DNA of 46,296 bases from Bacteroidales bacterium. Lineage in GTDB: Bacteria; Bacteroidota; Bacteroidia; Bacteroidales; F082. Made by a program: the position numbers and the translations under genes. The notes under the pieces were generated by a model. It was not told the DNA's origin, did not search any database, and saw only the letters and a list, made by a program, of their open reading frames with translations. Shown here piece after piece: positions 24,688-33,185 of the stretch (within the stretch, counting starts at the first letter, position 1; every line of letters begins with the position of its first letter). Location: contig JAGCCO010000015.1 of assembly GCA_017651645.1 (NCBI GenBank), forward strand, positions 1 through 46,296. The letters run 5' to 3'.

Positions 24688-25140
24688 ATGAGCTACCCGA
24701 TTGGACATTTTAACTGCAAATTGGACGCAAAAGGCCGTCTGATGCTGCCTGCCGAGTTCAAAGAGCAGATGGGCGAACAGGCAGAGGAAGGCTTTGTCTT
24801 GCGTCCCAGTTTGTTCGATCACAGCCTTTTCCTCGACCTCTACACCCGCAAGGACTGGGACGAGCAACAGGAAAAGCTAAGGGCCAAGTTCAATATTTAC
24901 AACGAAGAGGGTATCAAGGTCTTACGTTTCCTGAACGAGGGGGTCCGTTTCGTCAAGCTCGACGCAAACGGTCGTCTTCAGATTCCCAAGGACCTGATGG
25001 AACGCGGCGGTCTGACCAAGGAAGTGGTGGTGGAAGCCCTCGCCAACAAGATGGAGATTTGGGACAAGGACCGCTACCAGCATTCAGTGGCCGCCGTCGA
25101 CAAAAAGAAGATTCTCGAAATTCTCAGCACAATCGACTAA
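24688..25140 (+). CDS. mraZ: Transcriptional regulator MraZ
   Basis: 150 residues with the two SpoVT/AbrB-like repeats of MraZ: LDAKGRLMLPAEFKEQM (about 12-28) and LDANGRLQIPKDLMERGGL (about 91-109). MraZ forms a ring-shaped multimer and represses the dcw promoter by binding spaced TGGGN repeats; such repeats lie at 24620-24644. It is the first gene of the cluster, 15 bases before rsmH. The start is unambiguous: MSYPIGHFNCKLDAKGR. Confidence 0.96.
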   Translation: MSYPIGHFNCKLDAKGRLMLPAEFKEQMGEQAEEGFVLRPSLFDHSLFLDLYTRKDWDEQQEKLRAKFNIYNEEGIKVLRFLNEGVRFVKLDANGRLQIPKDLMERGGLTKEVVVEALANKMEIWDKDRYQHSVAAVDKKKILEILSTID

Positions 25141-25141
25141 C

Positions 25142-25151
25142 AAGGAGGGGA
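25142..25151 (+). promoter_or_regulatory. Strong Shine-Dalgarno site of rsmH
   Basis: AAGGAGGGG five bases before the ATG at 25156 is a near-perfect Shine-Dalgarno. This is unusual for Bacteroidota, where most genes lack one; other genes in this cluster start by overlap instead. Confidence 0.6.
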
Positions 25152-25155
25152 TAAC

Positions 25156-26049
25156 ATGTATCACAATCCGGTCATGTTGAACGAATGCATCGGGGGACTG
25201 AACATTAACCCCGAGGGTGTGTACGCCGACGTCACTTTCGGTGGCGGCGGTCATTCGCGTGCCATTCTCGAGCACCTCTCGACAGGTCACCTCTACGCCT
25301 TCGACCAAGATGAAGATGCCGAAGCCAATGCTTTCGATGACGAGCGCTTTACCTTTATCCCGCAGAATTTCAAGTACTTCAAGAACTTCATCCAGCTTTA
25401 TCACGGTGGACAAATCGACGGCATTATCGCCGATCTGGGTGTCTCTTCACATCAGTTCGACACCCCCGAGAAAGGCTTCTCGACCCGCTTCGACGGTCCC
25501 TTGGACATGCGCATGAGCCAGATGACGCCCAACGACGCCGCCACTGTGGTGAACACCTACGACCACGCCGCCCTGACGCGCATCTTGCGCCTCTACGGCG
25601 AGATGCAACAGCCTCAACTCATCGCCTCCGACATCATCATGGCCCGCGAGTCAGAACCCATCGAGACCACGGAACAGCTGAAGGCCGCGGTGCAACGCCG
25701 TCTGCCGAGAGGCAAGGAAAACAAGATCCTCGCCCAGTTGTTCCAAGCCCTGCGCATCGAAGTGAACCAAGAACTTGACGCCCTCAACGCCTTCCTCACC
25801 CAGTGCCCTGACGTGCTGAAACCAGGTGGTCGCCTCGTGGTGATGTCGTACCACTCATTGGAAGACCGTCTCGTGAAGAACTTCATGAAGACCGGCAACG
25901 CCGAGGGCAAGGAAGAAAAAGACTTCTTCGGGAACCTGATTACACCTTACCATATCATCACGCGCAAGCCCATCATCCCCTCAGAAGAGGAAATTGAAAG
26001 CAACAGCAGGGCACGCAGCGCTAAACTCAGAATTGCAGAAAGGAAATAG
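25156..26049 (+). CDS. rsmH: 16S rRNA m4C1402 methyltransferase RsmH
   Basis: 297 residues; N4-methylates C1402 of 16S rRNA at the ribosomal P site. The SAM-binding start is YHNPVMLNECIGGL and VYADVTFGGGGHSRAIL (about 22-38). IIADLGVSSHQFDTPEKGFS (about 91-110) and DGPLDMRM are family signatures. KPGGRLVVMSYHSLEDRLVKNF (about 217) and SRARSAKLRIAERK at the C-terminus are also typical. Formerly mraW. It begins after a strong Shine-Dalgarno and is followed by ftsL after 2 bases. Confidence 0.97.
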   Translation: MYHNPVMLNECIGGLNINPEGVYADVTFGGGGHSRAILEHLSTGHLYAFDQDEDAEANAFDDERFTFIPQNFKYFKNFIQLYHGGQIDGIIADLGVSSHQFDTPEKGFSTRFDGPLDMRMSQMTPNDAATVVNTYDHAALTRILRLYGEMQQPQLIASDIIMARESEPIETTEQLKAAVQRRLPRGKENKILAQLFQALRIEVNQELDALNAFLTQCPDVLKPGGRLVVMSYHSLEDRLVKNFMKTGNAEGKEEKDFFGNLITPYHIITRKPIIPSEEEIESNSRARSAKLRIAERK

Positions 26050-26051
26050 CC

Positions 26052-26417
26052 ATGGAAGAGCAGAAAGAGAAAAGCAAGAACAAACGCAAGAAGAAAAATG
26101 CCATGACCGTGTTGGGCGGCGGTTTCCTTGTGAGGGAGAAATTCACCAAGCAATTTCCCTTCATGGTCTACATCACCGTGCTGCTCATGGCCATCATCAC
26201 CAATACCTACATCGCCGAAGAAAGAAACCGCGAGCTGACCCAGACCACCAAGCGCCTGAATGACCTTCAGGTGGAATACATACAAGTGAGATCGGCCATC
26301 ATGGAAGCCTCGAAGCAATCCGTGTTGGCCAAGAAACTGGCCGGCACAGGCATGAAAGAAGTCACCGAACCACTGAAACGCATTAACGTCAACGAAGAAA
26401 ACACGCAGGAGCCATGA
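26052..26417 (+). CDS. ftsL: FtsL-like cell division protein
   Basis: 121 residues: a highly basic cytoplasmic N-terminus (KSKNKRKKKN), one transmembrane helix (about 36-53, FPFMVYITVLLMAIITN), then a periplasmic coiled coil (about 55-95, ERNRELTQTTKRLNDLQVEY). This topology, and its position between rsmH and ftsI, identify the FtsL role: the divisome scaffold that with FtsB/DivIC links FtsQ to FtsWI. Sequence identity with E. coli FtsL would be very low. It overlaps ftsI by 4 bases. Confidence 0.85.
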   Translation: MEEQKEKSKNKRKKKNAMTVLGGGFLVREKFTKQFPFMVYITVLLMAIITNTYIAEERNRELTQTTKRLNDLQVEYIQVRSAIMEASKQSVLAKKLAGTGMKEVTEPLKRINVNEENTQEP

Positions 26418-28573
26418 AAGCAGACCCGAGAACCGAAACCTTGCTGAAGACCTATCTGGTTTATATCCTCGTGCTTGTCTTCGGCATCGCCATCATAGCG
26501 AAGATCATCCTGGTGCAGACCACCGACAACAAAGAGCTGCTCGAACGCGCCGAGCAACGCGAATACCGTGTCAGAACCTTGGAAGCTTCGCGTGGCAATA
26601 TCTATTCAGCCGACGGTCAGCTGATGGCCATCTCCATCCCGCTTTACGACGTCTACTTCGACTATAAAGCCGTCGACTCCGTTTTCCTTGCCGAAAACAT
26701 CGACTCGCTCTGCCGCCAGATGGCCGGCCTCTTCCCGAAAAGAAACGCCACGCAATGGAAGGCCTTCTTTGCCGAAGGCAAGGCCAAGAAGAACCGTCAC
26801 TATAAAATCGCGCTGAACATCACCCAGGCGGAACTGCGTCAGATGCAACAGTTCGTCATTTTCAACAAGGGCATCTTCAAAGGCGGCATCATCACCGAAA
26901 AGAAAATCCGCCGCGACCATCCCTATAAGGAACTCGCCAGCCTCATGCTCGGCATGGCCAACGAAGAGAAAGGCTACTATTTCGGCATCGAAGGCGCCTA
27001 CAACGACTACCTCAAAGGGCAGAACGGTCGGCAGCTGGTGAGAAGAATACACCATGGCGATTGGATGCCCGTCAACTCGGAAGATGACGTCGATGCCAAA
27101 AACGGCGACGACCTCTACACCACTTTCGACATCAAGTTGCAGGACATTGTGGAAAGCGCCCTCAACAACACCTTGACCACCAACAAGGCCGAACAGGGTT
27201 GTGCTATCCTGATGGACGTGGAGACTGGCTACGTAAGAGCCTTGGCCAACCTGAGGCTCAACCATGAGACCGGTAAATATGAAGAGTCATACAATGTCGC
27301 CTTGGCCGAACGCTACGAGCCCGGCTCGGTGTTCAAAATCGCCTCGATGGTGGTGTTGCTCAACCATAAGGAAGACACCAAACTCACTGACTTGGTGAAC
27401 ATCGGCACGGGGCCCATCAAGTTCTCGAACCGCGTCATGAAAGATGACCATAGCTTCGCCAAAGGCGGCATCTGTACCGTGCAGGAGGTCATCGAGCAAT
27501 CGTCGAACAAAGGTACCGCCGTGCTCATCACCAAAGCCTTTGCCGCCCATCCGGAGAAATATGTCGAGGGGCTCTACGCCCTCTGCCTGAACAAGAAAAT
27601 CGGTACGGGCATCAAAGGCGAGGCACAACCCGTCATCAAGCATCCCAACGACAAAACCAAGGACGGCAGAAAGCTTTGGTCAAACGTCTCTTTGCCTTGG
27701 ATGTCAATCGGCTACGAAGTGAACGTCACCCCGATGCAGCTCCTCATGCTTTACAACGCCATCGCCAATGGTGGCCGCATGATGAAACCTCAATTTGTCA
27801 CCGAGATCCGTCGCGGCAACCAAATCATCGAAAAATACGACCCCATCGTCCTCAACGAGCACATCGCCTCGCCCGAGTCGATCGAAAAGCTCCAGACCAT
27901 GCTGGAAGGCGTGGCCATCAGGGGTACAGCCAAACGCCAGTTTGCGGACTGCATCGTCAATGTGGCAGGCAAGACCGGAACGGCGCAGTATTACGACAAG
28001 GTGATGGGTTATGCCTATCATGAACCCGGCATCGGAAGGAAGCTTTACAACACCACCTTCGTAGGTTACTTCCCCGCCGACAAGCCACGCTACAGCTGCA
28101 TCGTCATGGTGAGCCGTGCCCGTGGAGCCAAATGGGCGGCAGGCGGTGTTTCGGCCCCTGGTTTCAGGGAGATTGCCGAGAAGGTGTACGCCATGCGCAT
28201 CGGTGTTCAAGAAGACGACACACTCAGCGTGAAGCCCAAATATGGTTTGGGGCCTGTTTTGGCGCGTCATGAGAAAGAGACCAACTACCTCAACGGCATC
28301 GCCAGGAACTTCAACGACTTCGCCATCAACGGCGACTGGGTCACCGTGGAACGCAACGAGAGTGGGGAAATCAACATGCGCGAAGCCCGACTCGCCAACA
28401 ACATCGTGCCCAATGTCGTCGGCATGGATATCACCGATGCCGTCTATCTTCTCGAGAACATGGGCATCAAAACCGAATTTGTCGGTCAAGGCACCGTCAA
28501 AGAGCAGTCATTGCCCGCAGGCGACACGCTCAAAACCAACCCAGTCATTCATCTAAAACTAGAAAAGAAATGA
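26414..28573 (+). CDS. ftsI: Division transpeptidase FtsI (PBP) with PASTA domain
   Basis: 719 residues: one N-terminal membrane helix (about 11-33), a pedestal domain beginning with RGNIYSADGQLMA (about 60), then the penicillin-binding transpeptidase domain. Active-site motifs are S-V-F-K with Ser 305 as nucleophile, S-S-N at 363-365 and K-T-G at 520-522. A C-terminal PASTA domain (about 655-719, NIVPNVVGMDITDAVYLLE) is present, as in Bacteroidota and Gram-positive division PBPs. It makes septal peptidoglycan cross-links in partnership with FtsW. Overlaps ftsL and murE by 4 bases each. Confidence 0.95.
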   Translation: MKADPRTETLLKTYLVYILVLVFGIAIIAKIILVQTTDNKELLERAEQREYRVRTLEASRGNIYSADGQLMAISIPLYDVYFDYKAVDSVFLAENIDSLCRQMAGLFPKRNATQWKAFFAEGKAKKNRHYKIALNITQAELRQMQQFVIFNKGIFKGGIITEKKIRRDHPYKELASLMLGMANEEKGYYFGIEGAYNDYLKGQNGRQLVRRIHHGDWMPVNSEDDVDAKNGDDLYTTFDIKLQDIVESALNNTLTTNKAEQGCAILMDVETGYVRALANLRLNHETGKYEESYNVALAERYEPGSVFKIASMVVLLNHKEDTKLTDLVNIGTGPIKFSNRVMKDDHSFAKGGICTVQEVIEQSSNKGTAVLITKAFAAHPEKYVEGLYALCLNKKIGTGIKGEAQPVIKHPNDKTKDGRKLWSNVSLPWMSIGYEVNVTPMQLLMLYNAIANGGRMMKPQFVTEIRRGNQIIEKYDPIVLNEHIASPESIEKLQTMLEGVAIRGTAKRQFADCIVNVAGKTGTAQYYDKVMGYAYHEPGIGRKLYNTTFVGYFPADKPRYSCIVMVSRARGAKWAAGGVSAPGFREIAEKVYAMRIGVQEDDTLSVKPKYGLGPVLARHEKETNYLNGIARNFNDFAINGDWVTVERNESGEINMREARLANNIVPNVVGMDITDAVYLLENMGIKTEFVGQGTVKEQSLPAGDTLKTNPVIHLKLEKK

Positions 28574-30027
28574 AACTCAGCGAGATATTGGTCAATTGCA
28601 ATCTGTTGGAAATCGTAGGAGAGAAAAACCTCGACATCCTCGATATCTCTTTCGACTCCCGCAAGGTAAGCCAAGGCACGATGTTTTTCGCGGTCAAAGG
28701 CACGCAGGTCGACGGTCATGACTACATTGACAAAGCCATCGAGAAAGGGGCTTCCGCTATCGTTTGCGAGAAGATGCCACGCAAAAAAGCGGATCAAGTC
28801 ACCTATGTAAAGGTGGACAACTCGGCATACGTCTTGGGCGTCGCCGCCTCCAATTTCTTCGGCAACCCATCCGAGAAACTGCGTTTGGTCGGCGTGACCG
28901 GCACCAACGGCAAAACCACCATCGCCACTTTATTATACAGGCTCTTCACCGATGCGGGTTACAGCTGCGGGCTGCTCTCCACCATCGAGAACATCGTGAA
29001 CCGCGAAGTCATCCCTTCGACACACACCACCCCCGACCCTATCGAGTTGAACGCCTTGCTGAAGCACATGGTGGACAAGGAATGCGAATATGCCTTCATG
29101 GAGGTGAGTTCGCACAGCGTGGCACAAGACCGCATCGCTGGATTGCATTTTGCGGGTGGCATCTTCACCAACCTCACCCACGACCATCTCGACTACCACA
29201 AGACGATGGCCAACTACCGCAACGCCAAGAAGAAATTCTTCGACAACCTGCCGCAGAGTGCCTTCGCCCTCACCAACCTCGACGACAAAAACGGCGCCGT
29301 CATGCTACAGAACACCAAGGCTAAGAAACTGACCTACGCCTTGAAACACGACGCCGACTTCAAAGGCATCATCATGGAGAGCCACTTTGACGGCATGATG
29401 CTCAAGGTGAACGGCACGGAGATGTACTCCCAACTCGTCGGCGGATTCAATGCCAGCAACCTGTTGGCCATCTATGGAGCCGCACTGTCGTTGGGCTTCA
29501 ACAAAGACGAACTGCTGGTTGAAATCAGCAAGCTGCATGGCGCCAATGGCCGCTTCGACATGGTGCATTCCGAAAACGGCATCGTTGGCATCGTCGACTA
29601 CGCCCACACGCCCGACGCCCTGGAGAACGTGCTGGCGACCATCAACGAGGTGCGCTGCCACAAAGAGACCCTCATTACGGTAGTAGGTTGCGGCGGTAAC
29701 CGCGACGCCACCAAGCGTCCCGAGATGGCTGCCGTTGCAGTGAAACTGAGCGACAAGGTCATCCTCACCAGCGACAACCCGCGTAACGAAGACCCTGACG
29801 AAATCATCCGACAGATGAAAGCTGGTATCGCTGAAGAGGACAAGCATAAGGTGTTAAGTATCACCAACCGCAGAGAAGCCATTCGCACTGCCGTTGCCTT
29901 AGCCAAAAAAGGTGACATCATCCTGCTGGCAGGCAAAGGCCACGAAACCTATCAGGAAATTAACGGAGTAAAGAACCATTTTGACGACAAGGAAGTCTTG
30001 TCGGAAGCTTTTAAGGAGGCCAACTGA
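28570..30027 (+). CDS. murE: UDP-MurNAc-tripeptide synthetase MurE (meso-DAP type)
   Basis: 485 residues; adds the third residue to UDP-MurNAc-L-Ala-D-Glu using ATP. The N-terminal substrate domain contains DSRKVSQGTMFFAV. The ATP loop is GVTGTNGKTT at 108-117, and THTTPDP near 153 is typical. The C-terminal domain carries D-N-P-R at 402-405 (TSDNPRNEDP), the motif that selects meso-diaminopimelate over lysine. The peptidoglycan is therefore expected to be DAP-type. Its own substrate is the MurD product, which makes the truncated murD two genes downstream notable. It overlaps mraY by one base (TGATG). Confidence 0.96.
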   Translation: MKLSEILVNCNLLEIVGEKNLDILDISFDSRKVSQGTMFFAVKGTQVDGHDYIDKAIEKGASAIVCEKMPRKKADQVTYVKVDNSAYVLGVAASNFFGNPSEKLRLVGVTGTNGKTTIATLLYRLFTDAGYSCGLLSTIENIVNREVIPSTHTTPDPIELNALLKHMVDKECEYAFMEVSSHSVAQDRIAGLHFAGGIFTNLTHDHLDYHKTMANYRNAKKKFFDNLPQSAFALTNLDDKNGAVMLQNTKAKKLTYALKHDADFKGIIMESHFDGMMLKVNGTEMYSQLVGGFNASNLLAIYGAALSLGFNKDELLVEISKLHGANGRFDMVHSENGIVGIVDYAHTPDALENVLATINEVRCHKETLITVVGCGGNRDATKRPEMAAVAVKLSDKVILTSDNPRNEDPDEIIRQMKAGIAEEDKHKVLSITNRREAIRTAVALAKKGDIILLAGKGHETYQEINGVKNHFDDKEVLSEAFKEAN

Positions 30028-31304
30028 TGTTATACTATCTGTTCAATTATTTGCACATGCACAACTTCCCGGGCGCGGGTGTGTTCAATTATGTCACCTT
30101 CCGGGCAGCCGCAGCCATCATTTTGGCGCTCATCGTTTCGGTATGGTTCGGTAACTTCTTCATCAAAATGCTCAAACGCAAAAGGATCGTTGAAGTCCAG
30201 CGCGACGAGGCCATCGACCCCTACAACACCAAGAAAGTCGGTGTTCCCACCATGGGCGGCGTCATCATCATCACCGCCATCCTGATACCGGTATTGCTGG
30301 TATGCAAGCTCCATAGTGTTTACACGATCTTGATGATTGTCACCACGTTGTTGCTCGGCGCCATTGGTTTCGCCGACGACTACGTCAAGACCTTCAAGCA
30401 TAAGAAAGACGGTTTGAAACCCATCGTGAAACTGGGCGGACAAATCCTGCTGGGCCTCATCGTTGGCCTCACCCTTCGTCTCAGCCCTGCCGTACAGATC
30501 AACGAGACGGTACAACTGAAAATCGAGGACAACAAGGAAATCGTCGTGAAGAGTCCCGACGTGAAATCGACACAGACCACCATTCCTTTTGTGAAAAACC
30601 ACAACCTCAACTATGCCAACCTGTTCAAATGGGCAGGCCCAAGGTGGATGTACAACTTGGCATGGGTCTTCCTCGTGCTGCTCACCGTTTTCATCGTGGC
30701 CGCCGTGTCGAACGGTTCGAACCTCAATGACGGCATGGATGGCATGGCCTCAGGCAACTCTGCCATCATAGGCATAACACTTGTGATACTAGCCTATATC
30801 TCCAGTAACGCGGTCACCGCAAGCCACTTCGACCTAATGTATATCCCTGGTTGTGAAGAGGTTGTGGTCTTTATGGCTGCCTTCGTGGGTTCGCTTATCG
30901 GCTTCCTGTGGTTCAATTCCTATCCTGCCCAAATCTTCATGGGCGACACTGGAAGCCTGACCATAGGCGGCATCATTGCAGTTTCGGCCATCATTATGCA
31001 CAAGGAACTGCTGCTGCCTTTGCTCTGCGGCGTGTTCCTCTTCGAAATCCTCTCCGACTTGGATGTGAAGCGCTTCGTCAAAACAGGCAAGAAACACCGT
31101 ATCTGGAAGAAGGGTCCCTTGCATGATCATTTCAGGACTTCCTACAGCGACTTCAAAAAAGCCTGGCCCAACAGCACCGTCACGTTCAAAGGGCATGGCG
31201 AAGGATACAATATCGTCCATCACGAGGTGAAAATCACCATCCGTTTCTGGATCATCACCATCCTGCTGGCGGCATTTACACTGATAACGTTTAAAATTAG
31301 ATAA
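30027..31304 (+). CDS. mraY: Phospho-MurNAc-pentapeptide translocase MraY
   Basis: 425 residues, about ten membrane helices; forms lipid I on undecaprenyl phosphate. Signatures: VPTMGGVIII near 73, FADDYVKTFKHKKDGLKPIVKLGGQ near 115 (the DD Mg-binding pair), NGSNLNDGMDGMASG near 232 (with the catalytic Asp region), GDTGSLTIGGI near 309, and KGPLHDHFR near 368. Longer than E. coli MraY (360 aa) because of a loop at about 155-195, which is usual for Bacteroidota. A 53-base gap containing a palindrome follows, where other junctions in this cluster overlap. Confidence 0.96.
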   Translation: MLYYLFNYLHMHNFPGAGVFNYVTFRAAAAIILALIVSVWFGNFFIKMLKRKRIVEVQRDEAIDPYNTKKVGVPTMGGVIIITAILIPVLLVCKLHSVYTILMIVTTLLLGAIGFADDYVKTFKHKKDGLKPIVKLGGQILLGLIVGLTLRLSPAVQINETVQLKIEDNKEIVVKSPDVKSTQTTIPFVKNHNLNYANLFKWAGPRWMYNLAWVFLVLLTVFIVAAVSNGSNLNDGMDGMASGNSAIIGITLVILAYISSNAVTASHFDLMYIPGCEEVVVFMAAFVGSLIGFLWFNSYPAQIFMGDTGSLTIGGIIAVSAIIMHKELLLPLLCGVFLFEILSDLDVKRFVKTGKKHRIWKKGPLHDHFRTSYSDFKKAWPNSTVTFKGHGEGYNIVHHEVKITIRFWIITILLAAFTLITFKIR

Positions 31305-31323
31305 ACCCAACAAACGATTGTAA

Positions 31324-31343
31324 AGACGCACGGCCGTGCGTCT
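31324..31343. repeat. Perfect 20-bp palindrome between mraY and truncated murD
   Basis: AGACGCACGG followed by its exact reverse complement. Same family as the hairpin at 2348-2372 (GAGACGC arms). It occupies the centre of the mraY-murD gap, exactly where the missing part of murD would be. No U-run follows, so it is not an evident terminator. Confidence 0.75.
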
Positions 31344-31357
31344 CAAAGCAAACTGCT

Positions 31358-31924
31358 ATGACTAACATCGAAGAAATCACCAACACACGACATGCAAAAC
31401 CTACCTCCATGGTGGCAGGAATATCGTCCAAGATCTTGCAAATCAGGAAAGAGAATATCAAACAAAGCCTTAGTGACCTCAACACCATTGAGCATCGCCA
31501 AGACTATGTCGCCACCATCGACGGCGTGATGTACTATGACGACTCGCGTGCCGAGAACGCCAACGCCACATGGTTCACTTTTGAGAACATCGTCAAACCC
31601 GTCATCTGGATTGCCGGTGGCAACGACCGAGACATCGATTTCAAAGACCTGAAACACGTGGCCAAGAAAAAAGTCAAAGCGTTGATTTGCATCGGAAAAT
31701 ACAACGCCAACCTAAAAAAGACTTTCCAAAAGGACATCAAGGACATCTATGAAGTCAAAAACATTGTCGATGCCATTGATACAGCTTCATTCCTGGCCAC
31801 AGAAAACGACATCGTGCTGTTTTCGCCTGCCTGCAGGTCGGATAAGGAAGACGAGACCTACGAAGAGCGTGGCAACCTTTTCACGGAAACCGTAAAGAAA
31901 CTGGAAAATGAATATCATCAATAA
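31358..31924 (+). CDS. murD: MurD C-terminal domain only (N-terminally truncated)
   Basis: 188 residues where MurD should have about 440. Residues 15-45 (TSMVAGISSKILQIRKENIK) match the last helices of the central ATPase domain. From residue 46 (IEHRQDYVATIDGVMYYDDSRAENA) to the end it follows the C-terminal ligase domain, including VIWIAGGNDRDIDF, VKALICIGKYN, LFSPACRS and YEERGNLF. The UDP-MurNAc-Ala domain and the ATP P-loop (GTNGKTT) are absent, so it cannot be a complete D-Glu ligase. NDSKATN reads DDSRAEN here, changing the D-Glu-binding lysine to arginine. The reading frame is intact and overlaps ftsW by 17 bases, so some selection on the frame is possible. Either a decaying remnant with a full MurD elsewhere, or a retained accessory domain. 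Confidence 0.85.
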   Translation: MTNIEEITNTRHAKPTSMVAGISSKILQIRKENIKQSLSDLNTIEHRQDYVATIDGVMYYDDSRAENANATWFTFENIVKPVIWIAGGNDRDIDFKDLKHVAKKKVKALICIGKYNANLKKTFQKDIKDIYEVKNIVDAIDTASFLATENDIVLFSPACRSDKEDETYEERGNLFTETVKKLENEYHQ

Positions 31925-33185
31925 AATATTGAGAGGCGACAAGGTCATTTGGATCGTGGCTTTGATTTTAGGCATCATCTCGCTGATTGTCGTTTACAGC
32001 GCAACCAGCGCGTTGGCGGTCTCGAAATACGAAGGCGACACGGGAAAGGTGTTGATGAAGCATCTCGCCATGCTGCTTTTCGGCTTCGCCATGATGATTT
32101 TGGCCTCTAGAATCAACTACAAGCGGTATGCAAAGATCGCCTTGCTACTGATGATACCTTGCCTGGCCTTGTTACTCTATACCTTGGTGTTCGGTCGCAA
32201 CATCAACGATGCCAGCCGTTCCATCAATGTCGGCGGATTCTCGTTCCAACCCAGTGAGATGGCCAAAATCATCCTCATCACCTATCTGGCCCGCCAACTC
32301 ATCATGATGGAAGGCTCGGTGTATAACTTCAAGGATTTCCTACTCAGGTTGGCACTTCCCATCTTGGTAACCGCGGCCTTGATCTTCTCTGAGAACCTTT
32401 CCACTGCCGTCATATTAGTCACTGTCTGCATGGTGTTGCTTTTCATCGGCCGTGTGAAATTCCTGCATCTGCTCGCATTGGTCGGGCTTTGCATCGTCGG
32501 CATGGGCGCCTATCTGGGTTACGATGCCATCAAGACCAATGTCGAAAACAAGCATCGACGCGCCGCCCAACAAGAAACTATGGTAATTGGGGAAAAGACA
32601 GAAGTTTTCAAAGAAAAGCAAAACCGTATTCAGACCTGGTCGAACCGTCTCAAGTCAATGGGCGAAGACAAAGAGAGTGTGGATCCTTTCGACGACAAAC
32701 ACATGCAGCGCACCTACGCTGACATCGCTGTAGCCTCAAGCTCGATTTTCGGCAAAGGTCCAGGTAAAAGCGAACAGCGCAACTTCCTGCCCCATCCTTA
32801 TTCAGACTTCATCTTTGCCATTATCATAGAGGAATATGGGCTTATCGGTGCTGTCGTCGTGCTGTTGCTCTATCTCATCCTCTTCACCCGAGTGTTGCGC
32901 ATCGTCATCAAACGCCCGCTCACCTTCGGCTCGCTGATGGCCTTCGGCTTGGGCTTCCTCGTCATCCTGCAGGCCATGGTCAACATGGGTGTATCCATCG
33001 GGTTGCTCCCCGTCACAGGGCAGCCTTTGCCTTTCGTCAGCATGGGTGGTACTTCGTTGATGGCCACAGGACTCATTTTGGGCATGATCCTGAGCGTCAC
33101 CCGGTATATGGAAGATGAAAACATGAATAAAGAACAAGAATTACAGGCACTTACAGAAATAACAGATGATGAAAGAGAACCTTAA
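31908..33185 (+). CDS. ftsW: Septal peptidoglycan glycosyltransferase FtsW
   Basis: 425 residues, SEDS family, about ten membrane helices; polymerises glycan from lipid II at the septum with FtsI. Signatures: RSINVGGFSFQPSEMAK (about 103-119, the Glu-containing loop) and NFLPHPYSDFIFAIIIEEYG (about 286-305, with the catalytic-region Asp). Near the end are GVSIGLLPVTGQPLPFVSMG and SLMATGLILGMILS. A soluble loop (about 205-270) is long and charged. It begins inside the murD remnant (17-base overlap) and overlaps murG by 20 bases, so it probably depends on translation of the murD remnant. Confidence 0.96.
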   Translation: MNIINKILRGDKVIWIVALILGIISLIVVYSATSALAVSKYEGDTGKVLMKHLAMLLFGFAMMILASRINYKRYAKIALLLMIPCLALLLYTLVFGRNINDASRSINVGGFSFQPSEMAKIILITYLARQLIMMEGSVYNFKDFLLRLALPILVTAALIFSENLSTAVILVTVCMVLLFIGRVKFLHLLALVGLCIVGMGAYLGYDAIKTNVENKHRRAAQQETMVIGEKTEVFKEKQNRIQTWSNRLKSMGEDKESVDPFDDKHMQRTYADIAVASSSIFGKGPGKSEQRNFLPHPYSDFIFAIIIEEYGLIGAVVVLLLYLILFTRVLRIVIKRPLTFGSLMAFGLGFLVILQAMVNMGVSIGLLPVTGQPLPFVSMGGTSLMATGLILGMILSVTRYMEDENMNKEQELQALTEITDDEREP

